This document shows, piece after piece, positions 22,008-31,875 of a stretch of DNA of 64,000 bases. Positions within the stretch are counted from its first letter, which is position 1, and each line of letters begins with the position of its first letter. Position numbers and translations under genes: made by a program. This DNA is from Calamus simplicifolius (taxonomy: Eukaryota; Streptophyta; Magnoliopsida; Arecales; Arecaceae): assembly GCA_900491605.1 (NCBI GenBank), contig UESW01005009.1, positions 183,602 through 247,601 of the forward strand. Direction: 5' to 3'. Under the pieces are notes generated by a model. That model saw only the letters and a program-made list of their open reading frames with translations, did no database searches and had not been told where the DNA came from.

Positions 22008-23818
22008 CCCGAGCTCTCGGGCAACTTTATCCCAGCCAACAGAGCTTCATATTCTGCCTGGTTATTGGTAGCTGGAAAGAGGAAATGGAGTGCGCACTCG
22101 GCTACAACTCCATCCGGGTTGGCCAAGATGAGGCCTGCTCTGCTCCCTTTAGAATTTGATGCCCCGTCTACATGCAGAACCCATTCGTCGTCTCTGGTGT
22201 CGAAAGGCGAGGGGTCCGCCGAGGCCTCCTCGGGCCGCTCCTCGCTCCAAGTGCACTCGACCAAAAAATTTGCCAGGACCTGAGATTTCATGGCCGACCG
22301 AGGGCAAAAGGATAGATCAAACTCCCCCAACTTGAGCGCCCACTTTGCCAACCGACCTGAAGTATCTGGGCGAGCGAGAATTGTCCTCAGAGGTTGGTCT
22401 GTGATCACTACAATCGGGTGGGCTTGGAAGTATGGCCGTAGGTGTTGGGCAGACATGATCAAGGCAAATATGATCTTCTCAATCTTTGAGTATCTGGTCT
22501 CCGCATCGTGGAGCACCTTGTTTGTATAATACACCGGTTTTTGCATGCCATTGGTGTCCACGCGGACCAATACATAACTAACGGCCTCGGGAGAAGCTGC
22601 GAGGTACAGAAGGAGTTCTTCTCCACTTATTGCCTTGGATAATAGTGGCGGGGTAGAGAGGAATTCCTTTAGTCCCTCAAACGCCTTCTGACATTCCTTC
22701 ATCCATTCAAATTCGTTGACCTTGCGGAGGGCCTTGAAGAAAGGCAGGCATCTCTCGGCGGACCTGGATAGGAAACAGCTTAAGGCTGCCACCCTCCCCG
22801 TCAGGCGCTGTATTTCTTTCTTGTTGGTAGGTGACCTCATGTCCAGAATGGCTTGAACTTTGTCTGGATTTGCCTCGATCCCTCGGTGGGTCACCATAAA
22901 ACCCAAGAACTTTTCGGCTGTCACTCCAAATGCACACTTGCGTGGATTCAACCTCATTTGGCATCGACGAAGGTTGTCAAAAGTCTCCATTAGGTTAGTG
23001 ATATGGTCGATGGCGTGGACACTTTTGGTCAACATGTCATCTACGTATACCTCCATATTGCGTCCTATCCGGTTTTCGAAGACTTTATTCATTAGCCTTT
23101 GGTAGGTGGCTCCCGCGTTCTTTAATCCAAATGGCATCACCTTGTAGCAATACAACCCCTTCTCAGTTATGAAGGAGGTAGCTTCCTCATCCATCGGGTT
23201 CATCCTGATCTGATTGTATCCGGAGAAAGCATCCATGAAACTAAGGACCTCATGACCGGATGTAGCGTCCACCAGCTGATCGATCCGAGGTAAGGGAAAG
23301 CTGTCTTTGGGGCATGCTTTGTTGAGATCAGTGAAGTCTACACACATCCTCCAGCTCCCATTAGTCTTGCGAACCATCACCACGTTGGCCAACCACTCGG
23401 GGTAGTGAACTCCCCGGACATGCCCTGTAGCCACCAGCTTGCGAACCTCTTCGTCGATAGCTCTCTGTTTGTCCGGAGCGAAGCTCCTTTTCTTCTGTCG
23501 GACTGGCCGACACTCTGGCTTAAGGTTGAGCTGATGAGTGATTACCTCCTCAGGGATGCCTAGTATGTCGGCGGCAGACCAGGCGAAGACGTCGGCGTTG
23601 GCTCGCAGGAAGGCGAGGAGTCGATCGTGCGCCTCTTTGGGCTGTTTGTCCGGAGCGAAGCTCCTTTTCTTCTGTCGGACTGGCCGACACTCTGGCTTAA
23701 GGTTGAGCTGATGAGTGATTACCTCCTCAGGGACACCTGGCATGTCGGTGGCAGAACATGCGAAGACGTCGGCGTTGGCTCACAGGAAGGCGAGGAGTCG
23801 ATCGCGCGCCTCTTCGGG
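22004..23818 (-). pseudogene. Gypsy reverse transcriptase, RNase H and start of the extra RNase H
   Basis: One long frame (22004-23743). RT landmarks are YPEWLANVVMVRKTNGSWRM, CVDFTDLNKACPKDSFPLP, FMDAFSGYNQI, MPFGLKNAGATYQRLM and the catalytic YVDDML. After LGFMVTHRGIEANPDK comes the Gypsy RNase H (ISGEELLLYLAASPEAVS to VVITDQPL). It is followed by a second, archaeal-type RNase H start (WVLHVDGASNSKGSRAGL, NNQAEYEALLAG). The N-terminal 59 codons before RT are present twice as an in-frame 177-bp tandem duplication (23465-23641 and 23642-23818). This is the best-preserved piece of the element. Confidence 0.9.
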
Positions 23819-24442
23819 CAGTAGCGCCCCGACCTGGATGGTCCTTGTCGGTTCATCTCCTAAGGGAAAAGTCAGAAGGTGCTCGGCCGGCTCCCCCCTC
23901 CCTCCCGGGTCTTGGGGGTCAAGCGGCCCAGAGGTCATTGCCAATGCGGCCTCCAATGGACTGGGAGACAAGTGGTAGCACAGCGGCGGCGGGCTTTGTT
24001 CTCCTTTCATTTCTTCGACTCCTTCGTTGGTGGGGAATCTTACCAACAATCTCTTGGTGAAGATGACAGCATCTAGCATATTCAACCCTGGTCTTCCCAA
24101 GATGGCGTTGTAAGCCAACGGGACTCGAACCACCAGGAAGTTTATGACCACCGTGCTTTGACGAGGCGATGTCCCAGCCATGATAGGGAGGGCAATTTCT
24201 CCTTTGGCGCTCAGAGAGTCTCCTGTGAAGCCCATTAAAGGCGTAGTGACAGGCCGAAGGGAAGACTCAGAGAGGTTCATTCGAACAAAAGCCTCATACC
24301 TCAGGACGTCCACAGAACTACCACTATCAACTAAGATTCGTTTTACAGGATGCTTGGCTATGGTCATTGATACCACCACACCGTCATCGTTTTTGTTGAC
24401 TACTCCATCTAAGTCCTTTCCAAAGAAAGAAATTATGGGGTC
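23760..24442 (-). pseudogene. Gypsy aspartic protease
   Basis: The frame contains the active site ILVDSGSSVDVL (near 24330), then LMGFTGDSL and YNAILGRPGLN, the standard order of a retropepsin in Tat-like elements. The upstream part IISFFGKDLDGV lies at 24380-24440. It would continue into RT, but a CGA-to-TGA type nonsense change near 23780 separates the two frames. A frameshift near 24440 separates it from gag. Confidence 0.85.
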
Positions 24443-26153
24443 TACTCCTTCCCGCTGTCTCTTTGAACTGCCGCCTGCCCCCAGGCAATTATGGCTATGG
24501 TCTTCTTCGTAGGGGCATTGTCTGCATCGGCCTGGAGTGTAGGAGGCACCGCTGGGCCTGGAGTAGGAGGGTTTCCCCTTCGGACAAACTTGCCCAAGTG
24601 ATCCTGCTGGACAAGCTCTTCAATGGCCCTCTTCAGGTGGCGGCAGTCTTCAGTGTCGTGACCATAATCTCGATGATACCGATAGTAGAGCTCTTTATTG
24701 CGGGGGGTCCCCGACATCAGGGGGAGCGGACGCTTGAAGTAAGGTTCTTCCTCAATTTTCAGCAGGATGTGGGATATCGGAGTCATGAGGGGAGTGAATT
24801 GCTCCTTAGGAACAAGCGTCTGCGGCCGGCGGTCTGGGTGGTGAGGGGGCTCAGTCTTCCGAGGTCGCGCTCCGGCCTACTCGGTGGGCATTGGTTTCTT
24901 GTTAGGATTCTTATCAGCCTCCCTCCTGGAGGAATCTGCCTCATCCGCACGGATGTATTTTTGTGCTCGGCTTAGAAGTTCGGCATAAGAGCTTGGGGGC
25001 TTCTTGTCTAGAGAATAGGCGAACCTGGAAGGATGAAGTCCCCGCTTTAATACCAAGGTGGCTACGGAATCATCTAGATTATATACCTCCAGCGCTGCGT
25101 CATTGAACCGGGCGACAAAGTCTTTAGGGTCTCACTGCTCCTCTGCTGGACAGCAAATAGACTATCCGCCACTCGTGGGATCTTCCGGCTTGCATTAAAG
25201 TGGGCCAGGAAAGCTTGCTCGAGATGAAGGAATGAATCGATGCTATGCGGTGGCAGACGGGAATACCATGCATGTGCCACCTTTCGGAGGGTGGCCGGAA
25301 AGGCGACACATAGAAGGGAGTCCGTCGCTCCCTGGACCCATAAAGACCTTGTAGCTCTCCAGGTGGTCCAATGGGTCTGTCGTGCCGTCGTATGGATCCA
25401 GTTGTGGGAGATGAAAACGGGGCAGGACCGGTTCCTCCATGATCCGCTGGGAAAGCGGGGGGCAATGGTCGTAGTCCGCTCCATGAGGATTGGTGATTCG
25501 GCGGCTAAGCTCCTCCAACCGTCGGTGATACTCGTCGAGCCATCGGGTAGTCTTCCGCTGGGCATCGTCTGTAGAAGAATCAGAAGATGAAGCTGGGGCA
25601 GGCCGCCGAGGTAAGGAACTCGCTCGTCTGGATCCGTCTTGGCGTCGATAGGAGCGACCAGAATGATGGGAATGGGACCGCCGTCGCCCTGAGGCCTCTC
25701 AGGGATGGGCTTAGGAGGCGAGCGATGGGAAAGGGACCGTCGCCATTTTGAGGCCCCTCGACGATGAGGTCCCGAAGGAGAGCGGGAGAGAGACCGTTGT
25801 CGCTTTGAGGCATCTTGACGGCGATCTCCCGAAAGTGAGTGATGGGAGGCCTCGGGCGGGGTCCCACCCTGATGGGATAGAACTGTTCCCCGTACCCGTT
25901 CGCCGGGCGGAGGGAGCTGAGGTGCGGCTGCAAAGTAGCATTCCTGCAATCCCCGTACTACCGCCGCTAGGTTCTGAACTTGGTGAGATAGAACCTCCAG
26001 CCGGTCAGGCTGGCTCATCTGGGCGGGGGGTGGAGCACGGAGGTTGCCCTCCGCTTGTTCAGCCCGCGGAATGCGCTCCGCGGCTTGGTTGGTGGAAGCC
26101 TCCTGTGCTCGTGTGGTCACCATCGTCTCTTTCGCAGAATCGGAGTCTGTCAT
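24442..26153 (-). pseudogene. Gypsy gag
   Basis: The start is probably the ATG at 26153 (MTDSDSAKETM), 17 bp after the PBS. The N-terminal region is Gln/Pro/Ser/Arg rich with repeated SLS-type SR stretches. The retrotrans_gag core near 25074-25400 has VAFPATLRKVAHAWYSRLP and LEQAFLAHFNASRK. A frameshift near 25130 and a stop near 24880 follow. The C-terminal part (24442-24786) has KELYYRYHRDYGHDTEDCRH, the zinc-knuckle-like motif usual in Tat gags. It would make the particle shell. Confidence 0.85.
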
Positions 26154-26169
26154 AGGGAGAACTAGCACC

Positions 26170-26187
26170 CCCCTTCCTGACGCGCCA
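26170..26187 (-). other. Primer-binding site of the Gypsy
   Basis: The minus strand reads TGGCGCGTCAGGAAGGGG, three bases inside the 5' LTR. The LARD at 34638-34655 has TGGCGCGCCAGGTAGGGG. The two sites are clearly homologous. The priming tRNA was not identified. Confidence 0.8.
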
Positions 26188-26190
26188 ATT

Positions 26191-27141
26191 TGTTACTGCC
26201 AAATCACTTTTGATGAGCGTCGGGCGAGCTGAGATCTCTGCAGACCTCTGAGGATGTAGAATGGTCACCGTCTCCTTACCGGGGCCTGCAAGAAAAGTCC
26301 TGGGCCGGTGATTTCGGTGGGGACCCTCCGACGCCCAAGTTAGTGACTTGTAGGACAGTAGAATTTTTTGATGAGAAAGTAGAGATTGAGTCTTTATCTC
26401 CCCTTCCCCTCGTTGGGGGGTTGGGGTCTTTATATACCTATTCGGGGGTCCCTCTTACCCTTCACTGGTAACAGCCAAGTAATATCTTCCGTTCTTCGTA
26501 GGTGGGCGTACTAACTGCTAAACGTATGTCATAAGTACGCCTCTTAATTTCTTGAAAACTGTCCATGACCTTAGTAATTGCCGGTTCATAATATTTGGTG
26601 ACCGCCCGTGATCCTGGTAAAGCCACGCGGAATTGCTTGCGTGGCCCAACTCATGCCTTTGGATGAGTTTACATGGCACTGTTCACGTACAAGGCTTTGT
26701 TCACTTGCATGGCACTGTTAACGGCGAGGGAGCTTGGGAGTTTGGAGGTGTTGGCCATAGAGCTGTCGGCCCTGGAGTACTCAGCCTTGGAGCTGTCGGC
26801 CATGGAGCTGTCGGCCTTGGAGCAGTCGGCCATAGAGCTGTCGGCCTTGGAGCTGTCGGCCTTGGAGCAGTCGGCCATGGAGCTGTCGGCCTTGGAGCTC
26901 TCGGCCTTGGAGCTGTCGGCCTTCGAGGTGTCAGTCTTCGGGGCCGACGGTCTTCGAGGTGCCGGCCTTGGAGGTGCCGGTCTTCGAGGTGCCGGCCTTG
27001 GTGGTGCCGGTCTTCGAGGTGCCGGCCTTGGAGGTGCTGGCTTTGGAGGTGCCGATCTTCGAGGTGCCGGCCTTGGTGGTGCCGGCCTTTGGGGCCATCC
27101 AAATTTTTTTTTATTCTTCATGGGGTCAACTGGCTCCATCA
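26191..27141 (-). repeat. 5' LTR of the Gypsy (951 bp)
   Basis: Starts TGTTACTGCC and ends GGCTCCATCA in plus-strand sense. It is near-identical to 17724-18806 outside the minisatellites, where it has fewer units (26940-27095). AGTCT follows at 27142-27146. Confidence 0.88.
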
Positions 27142-27146
27142 AGTCT

Positions 27147-27444
27147 CTTCCCTGATTTCATCCTCTGGAAGCTCAACAACATCAGGGAAACGGCAAGTGA
27201 GTTCCTCTATCGTAGCCGGAGTGGGTTCGGGGGTAACCCACACAGGATGCAGCCGACCAGTAGGAAGTCTCAAACCTCTACCAGCATCTCGCACCGCCTG
27301 TCTCTGAGGTTCTTCCTCCCGTCTTTCCTACAGGATATTGCTCTGTTCTTCCATCATAGCTCTATTTCGCTTCAGACGCTCACTCTGTTTTGCACCGGCC
27401 ATCTCTGAGGTTCTTCGCTATTGTTGTTCAAGTTAAAATTATGT
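27147..27444 (-). pseudogene. LINE ORF1 N-terminus and short 5' UTR
   Basis: The ATG at 27402 begins a basic, Glu/Arg-rich frame (MAGAKQSERLKRNRAMMEEQ) with an early stop. It then runs WVTPEPTPATIEELTCRFPD up to the AGTCT duplication, and the reading continues in frame at 17718. The 42 bp before the ATG end against the 12-bp LINE duplication at 27445. This confirms that the Gypsy was inserted in ORF1. Confidence 0.7.
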
Positions 27445-27456
27445 TCATTTTATATC
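27445..27456. repeat. Right target-site duplication of the LINE
   Basis: TCATTTTATATC, identical to 1308-1319. It marks the 5' end of the LINE and the resumption of the original locus. Confidence 0.8.
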
Positions 27457-28280
27457 TTTATAACACACTTAAAACCTCTTTGCATAACTGGATAGATTAT
27501 TTATATATTTATTCCATATATGGCTGCGGGTGGTCATTGCTAGAGATCCGTTAGCAGTGAAAGGGAATGGATTTTGGTAGCTTTCAATCATCCAATCCCA
27601 AACGAATTGCAGTAGTGAGAATTTTGCAATATTTCACCCTCTTCTTCTTTGATAAGTAACAGGCCTTTTATGTTTTATTCCTGCATTATATTTTGAAAAC
27701 AAGATGGAGGAACTCACCTCATTTTATTAGGACAATGATTCAAGAGGTTACAGTTTCAAGTCACAAAGTTTGCTCAAGGATTAATAAATCTGTTGAGGTG
27801 TTGGAAGTCAGGCCATTGTTTCTGCACAGAGTTTTGCATTTTTGGACACACTTGAATTTATTGCTGCCATACTTGCATATGTTGACACAATTGATGCTTA
27901 AGCGTGAACGCTATTAGAGACTAAACATTTAATGACCATCAAAATCAAGGAGAAGTATTTAATTTGCACCGACAGCTCCCTTAATCTAGCAGAGGGGGTG
28001 GGGTAGAGGTTACCATCAGATCTTGCACGGTTAGGATAATTGTTTTGAACTTCTGATTAAAATGATTAAAATGGGTGCAATTACTGCATACCCTCTCAAA
28101 GCATCCCCTGCTCTCCAATACTCTCTAATTCCATTTCTTTACAATTTTTTTAAATATTTAAAGGAAACAAAAAATTACATGAAGTCTAATCAGACCTGGA
28201 TTCCTGATATGTAAAGGATTTAATTTTTGTTATTTATTTAGACGTGGATTCCTGCTATGTACAGACCCTGGGGGTTTAGA
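27457..28280. other. Non-coding stretch
   Basis: AT-rich sequence without a recognisable gene, RNA or element. A short frame at 27693-27917 has no recognisable motif and is probably chance. Confidence 0.5.
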
Positions 28281-28282
28281 GT

Positions 28283-28430
28283 CAGTTCCTACACTTAAAT
28301 TAAAATCTAGCAATGAGAAATGAGCCCAAAGCCATTGAAAGTCCTACAACATAAAATCTTCGAACCCCTCTTTCTGCATCGCAAAAATAAAGAATAAAAG
28401 TGTTTTGTTGTATCAGCACTTGCTTGCAGG

Positions 28431-28490
<60 letters not shown>

Positions 28491-28660
28491 CCTACACTTA
28501 AATTAAAATCTAGCAATGAGAAATGATCCCAAAGCCATTGAAGTCCTACAACATAAAATCTTGGAACCCCTCTTTCTGCCTCGCAAAAATAAAGACAAAA
28601 GTGTTTTGTTGTATCAGCACTTGCTTGCAAGAAATTATATATATATATATATATATAATG
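28283..28660. repeat. Tandem duplication of about 200 bp, each copy ending in an AT microsatellite
   Basis: The segment starting TAGTTCCTACACTTAAATTA and running through CAGCACTTGCTTGCA into (AT)n occurs at 28283-28487 and again at 28488-28660, with small differences. The (AT)n is about 54 bp in the first copy and about 24 bp in the second. No coding content. Confidence 0.85.
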
Positions 28661-28732
28661 AGAGTAAAATCATCATTATATCAATATTTGTGCATGCGAT
28701 AAAAAAGATCGAGATCATCTTTGATTTTTGAT

Positions 28733-29521
28733 CTGTCAGCTGTCACATTCGGAAAAGAACAGAGCCGATACACCTCGGCAAGACCGAGCCATTCTTGGAC
28801 CGAGCCATTCTCGGACCAAGCTATTGTCCTACCGAACCATTCTCATACCTCAGCAAGACCGAGCTATCCTCATACCTCGGCCAGACCAAGGTACCCCTGA
28901 ACCTTTACAGAAGCAAGTGTGGAAGAATTCAAATCCATGCTAATTCGGCAAGATTACAACCACCTGGGTCTCCAACTGCCCCAAAAAAAGAAAAAACCAG
29001 ATAATGCCAAATGCGACCTAGAGCCTCTAAGTCACAGAATATCAAAGAACCAGCTAACCTCCCTAACCGTTGATTCTCTAACTAACCAGATTCGAAAGCT
29101 ACTGATCTCATAACAAACTTGATTCGAATCAGATTCGAATCATGATGATTTTGGACCCTAGTGACATGCCCAAGAAATCAAGTAGTTATCCGCCATCACC
29201 CTGACAACCTATATATATGCTCTATCTTAAAGTCTTTCAGGTATGCTCGCTGTTTCACTGAGAAAAAACTCTATTGAAGCTTGAGCAGAGCTCCAGGCTC
29301 CTAGAAAAGCCGCTCTTGAGGGACTCTTCTGCGAGAGCCTTCGTCCCATATCTACTTATTGTAAATCTCCAGTGACTCGAGCGTTGGAGGGTCTTCCGCA
29401 GAGGGCCACCCCCGATACTTTTTGTACGAGGACTGTCTTGCAGGTTCCATCTAGGCAAGAGATCGGCGTTCAGATCCGAAGTCGGACTGCATCCGAGTTG
29501 GAAAGCGAATTTCTTCAGCAA
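28733..29521 (+). mobile_element. Probable solo LTR of a Gypsy-type element
   Basis: The stretch begins TGTCAGCTGTCACATTCGG, has many TCGGCAAGACCGAGCC-like units, a TATATATAT box near 29210, and an R/U5-like end with GACTCGAGCGTTGGAGGGTC. The two LARD LTRs share the last motif in the same relative place (34478, 44078). No PBS or internal region adjoins it. The exact ends and a target duplication could not be fixed. Confidence 0.5.
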
Positions 29522-29546
29522 TAATATATATATATATATATATATG
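29522..29546. repeat. AT microsatellite
   Basis: About 12 uninterrupted AT units directly after the probable solo LTR. Confidence 0.85.
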
Positions 29547-29686
29547 AATTTGTTCTGTCACACCTATGTTATCTTATGGCCAAGATATATAGTAGGGCCC
29601 TAGAACGCAATAGAATTGTTTCAAATGAAGCTTAACTCCGTTATAAGGAATTTCTCTTTGACAAGGCTTGGCGAATCGCCCATTCA

Positions 29687-30151
29687 TTAAATAATGTTTC
29701 TAGGCCAAACAAGCTCTAGAAAGAATGAGTGGCCCCCTTCGCTAGATGGACACACGTGTCTAGGCCAGCAATTTCTAGCAGGTATCAGCCAAGTGCAGTC
29801 TATATTTTTGTCCTCTTTCACTAAATAATTAGCCAGCACTGCACTGGCCTCAAGTGAGGACATTCTTTTGGAATTTTCCTGCAGTGAACCTAACAGTATT
29901 TTCCCATGTGATTTATCGAAGGGTGAGGTGGAGGGGTTAGCTGAGATGGCACGGACATTTGAGTGGCCGATGGGAGATGCCATGGATGGAACTTCTGTCT
30001 CGACGAAGCCTCCCACATTATAATTGGGCAATGGACTTTGAAAAACTTTTCCTTGAGACACCACAATGAGGGCGATTCTGGCCTTGTCCGGATCCAATAC
30101 GTGGATGTTGTTAGCTTCCATTATTCTCTGTGGGATAGTGACATAAACCAT
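29687..30151 (-). other. Open frame of unknown meaning (154 codons)
   Basis: No family motif was recognised, and there is no recognisable promoter or splice context. It may be a relic of a repeat or chance. It is listed only because it is the longest frame in the 27.5-31.6 kb interval. Confidence 0.15.
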
Positions 30152-30779
30152 GAATTCTTACTGATTAGCTGGCCCTTGGCATGCGTTCCTATAGCTAAGA
30201 GTCAACTAAGTTTACGAGAGCTAATTTGCTTCCTATTCTTATGCAATCAACTGAATCGTTTGCATGGTTCGCTGTATAGGTTTTCAAGCGTTGTTTTAAC
30301 ATTTTGTTGGATGTCCTTGTTCATTACCTAAACCAAGAATTTGATTGATAGTTTTTTTTGAGAGAAAGAATTAGTATGAACTTTCTTTCTTTCTTTCTTT
30401 TGTTTAAGTAACAGTGAGGAACAAGGACTTCTCCCACGAAATTTTATTCAATTCACAAAACTAAAAAAATGGAATTAGCATGAATCAAACAAGTGACCTT
30501 TATATCTTCAGCAAGTTTTTATTTTTTATTTTTCCTCCCTCCCTCCGAGAGACTGGCCATAAGTGCAAAAGGTAGATGGTGTCATTTGCCTTCAGATATC
30601 TTTTTTTCCTTTTTTACTATATAAGTCTGCCATAGTTTGTTAAGCTACCAAAATCTGTAACACATTACCAAATTTAAGTTTGCTAATGATTATGAGTTAA
30701 CTAACATCTCCTATAACTTATTGATCTACTTAATCAACTTAATTTTCTGAAGCATTTCTACTCAACTCATCTAAGCCTT
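30152..30779. other. Non-coding stretch
   Basis: AT-rich, with short T and TTTC runs (near 30390) and nothing recognisable. Confidence 0.5.
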
Positions 30780-31160
30780 TTTTTTCAACTACATGGGTCG
30801 GCTACATGAATCTGCTTCCTCCACTTTGCTCTATTCAGGACTAAATCGATATTCAAATTATAAATAGTTATATATTTTTTTAATTATTTATGTCCATATT
30901 AGTTTAGATCTACCTCTACCTCTATCCTTACCATGAATTGTTAAAAGATCACTTTTTCTAGCTAGAGCATCTAAAGTTCTATGTTGTATATGTCCAAACT
31001 ATCGTAATCGATTTTCTCTTATTTTATCTTCAACTGGGTTACTCTTATCATTTCTCTTATATGTTTATTTCTAATTCTATCTTTGAAAATTTTACCATAT
31101 ATCCATTTTAACAGACGCATTTCTTTTACACTTAATTTATTCACATATTATTTTTCTAAA
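30780..31160 (-). mobile_element. RTE-type LINE relic, C-terminal end of reverse transcriptase
   Basis: On the minus strand, in shifting frames, one reads EMRLLKWIYGKIFKDRIRN, then an RENRLR-like run, FGHIQHRTLDALARKSD and LLTIHGKDRGRGRSKLIW. This is the well-known tail of plant RTE-clade reverse transcriptases (RLRWFGHVQRR and RGRGRPK-type motifs). Stops and frameshifts are frequent, so it is an old fragment. The 5' part is absent. Confidence 0.65.
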
Positions 31161-31644
31161 GTATTTTTAAATTATTATTTTTTAATATGAATGAAGGGCA
31201 GGTACATAACTGTGACTTAAGAATAAAACCTAGGTCTCTATTATGAAATTTAGATGAGCAATAGACTTGACAGGCGCACAACCCTGATGATCTGAACACT
31301 TCATTGTACTTACTCTATGGGGAAGATATCTTTTCATGCTTCTCCTTTTCCCCAGCTGACTACATGATTCAGCATAAATGGTAACTAATAATTAAGGATG
31401 TCACGTCGGCTCCAAGTGCATCAATCGATTTCTAATTAGAAAAGATCAGCCTAAAGAGTCCTGATAGCATGAATCTAGACGGGTGAGCTAGCAAAATTTC
31501 ACTCCCTCATCTCCATCAATGCACAAAGTAGCCGCCTCTTATGACACCACCTTTGCCATTATATCTTCCATTCAAACACCAGTCCCTTTCCTTTGCTGGT
31601 ACTTAACTGGTAGCTGCCTTTAAGTATTAATTAATTATTGTGAT

Positions 31645-31740
31645 TATATAACCCATGCATGACATGAGCGTTCACATGCATACATGCATGTTAGGTGCAC
31701 ATAAATGCGCGTATGTTTATATATATATATATATATATAA
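31645..31740 (+). promoter_or_regulatory. Upstream region of the MYB gene: three RY motifs and TATA-like sequences
   Basis: CATGCATG occurs at 31654-31661 and 31683-31690, with CATGCAT at 31675-31681. A TATATAA lies at 31645-31651, and a 24-bp TA run lies at 31716-31739. The MYB start codon is at 31876. RY elements bind B3 factors such as VP1/ABI3/FUS3, and the maize C1 promoter is known to depend on one. If transcription starts just after the TA run, the RY sites would sit within about 110 bp upstream. That start is inferred. Confidence 0.5.
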
Positions 31741-31875
31741 GAGATGGTGCTTTCTGCTGGCACTCACCAAGCAATACCCGGTGGTACCAGTGACTGATTC
31801 AAGTGGGTCTTCTTGGTCCGGTATATATATCCTAGATTTATATCATGGATGCATGAGCGCCGTGTGAGGAGGAGA

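Larger units (their letters stand above)
17724..27141 (-). mobile_element. Tat-like Ty3/Gypsy retrotransposon with an extra RNase H
   Basis: 9.4 kb, minus orientation. It has LTRs at 17724-18806 and 26191-27141, PBS 26170-26187, polypurine tract 18807-18825 and TSD AGTCT. The order gag, protease, RT, RNase H, archaeal-type RNase H, integrase places it in Gypsy. The second RNase H, and tandem arrays between pol and the 3' LTR, are known marks of the Tat (Ogre/Retand) group. Gag and pol contain frameshifts and at least two nonsense codons, so it needs help to move. It is inserted in LINE ORF1. Confidence 0.88.
1320..27444 (-). mobile_element. L1-like LINE, nearly full length, split by three later insertions
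   Basis: Reading on the minus strand from 27444, the pieces come in LINE order: ORF1 N-terminus (27147-27402), DUF4283-like middle (17228-17718), zinc-knuckle part (16000-16781), endonuclease (14976-15890), reverse transcriptase (2640-4476), zf-RVT and RNase H (1400-2480), and a short A-tract at 1321-1327. The 12-bp direct repeat at both ends fixes the boundaries. Inserted into it are a Copia (4482-14975), a hAT MITE (16782-17219) and a Gypsy (17724-27141), each with its own target duplication. The remaining LINE sequence totals about 5.76 kb, normal for plant L1 elements. Frameshifts and stops in every segment make it inactive. Confidence 0.85.

Noticed and set aside
26633..27307. A 224-codon plus-strand frame starting in the Gypsy 5' LTR
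   Set aside because: LTR minisatellite text running into antisense LINE ORF1.
29687..30151. A protein-coding gene on the minus strand
   Set aside because: No family motif, no intron or promoter signs; kept only as a low-confidence open frame.
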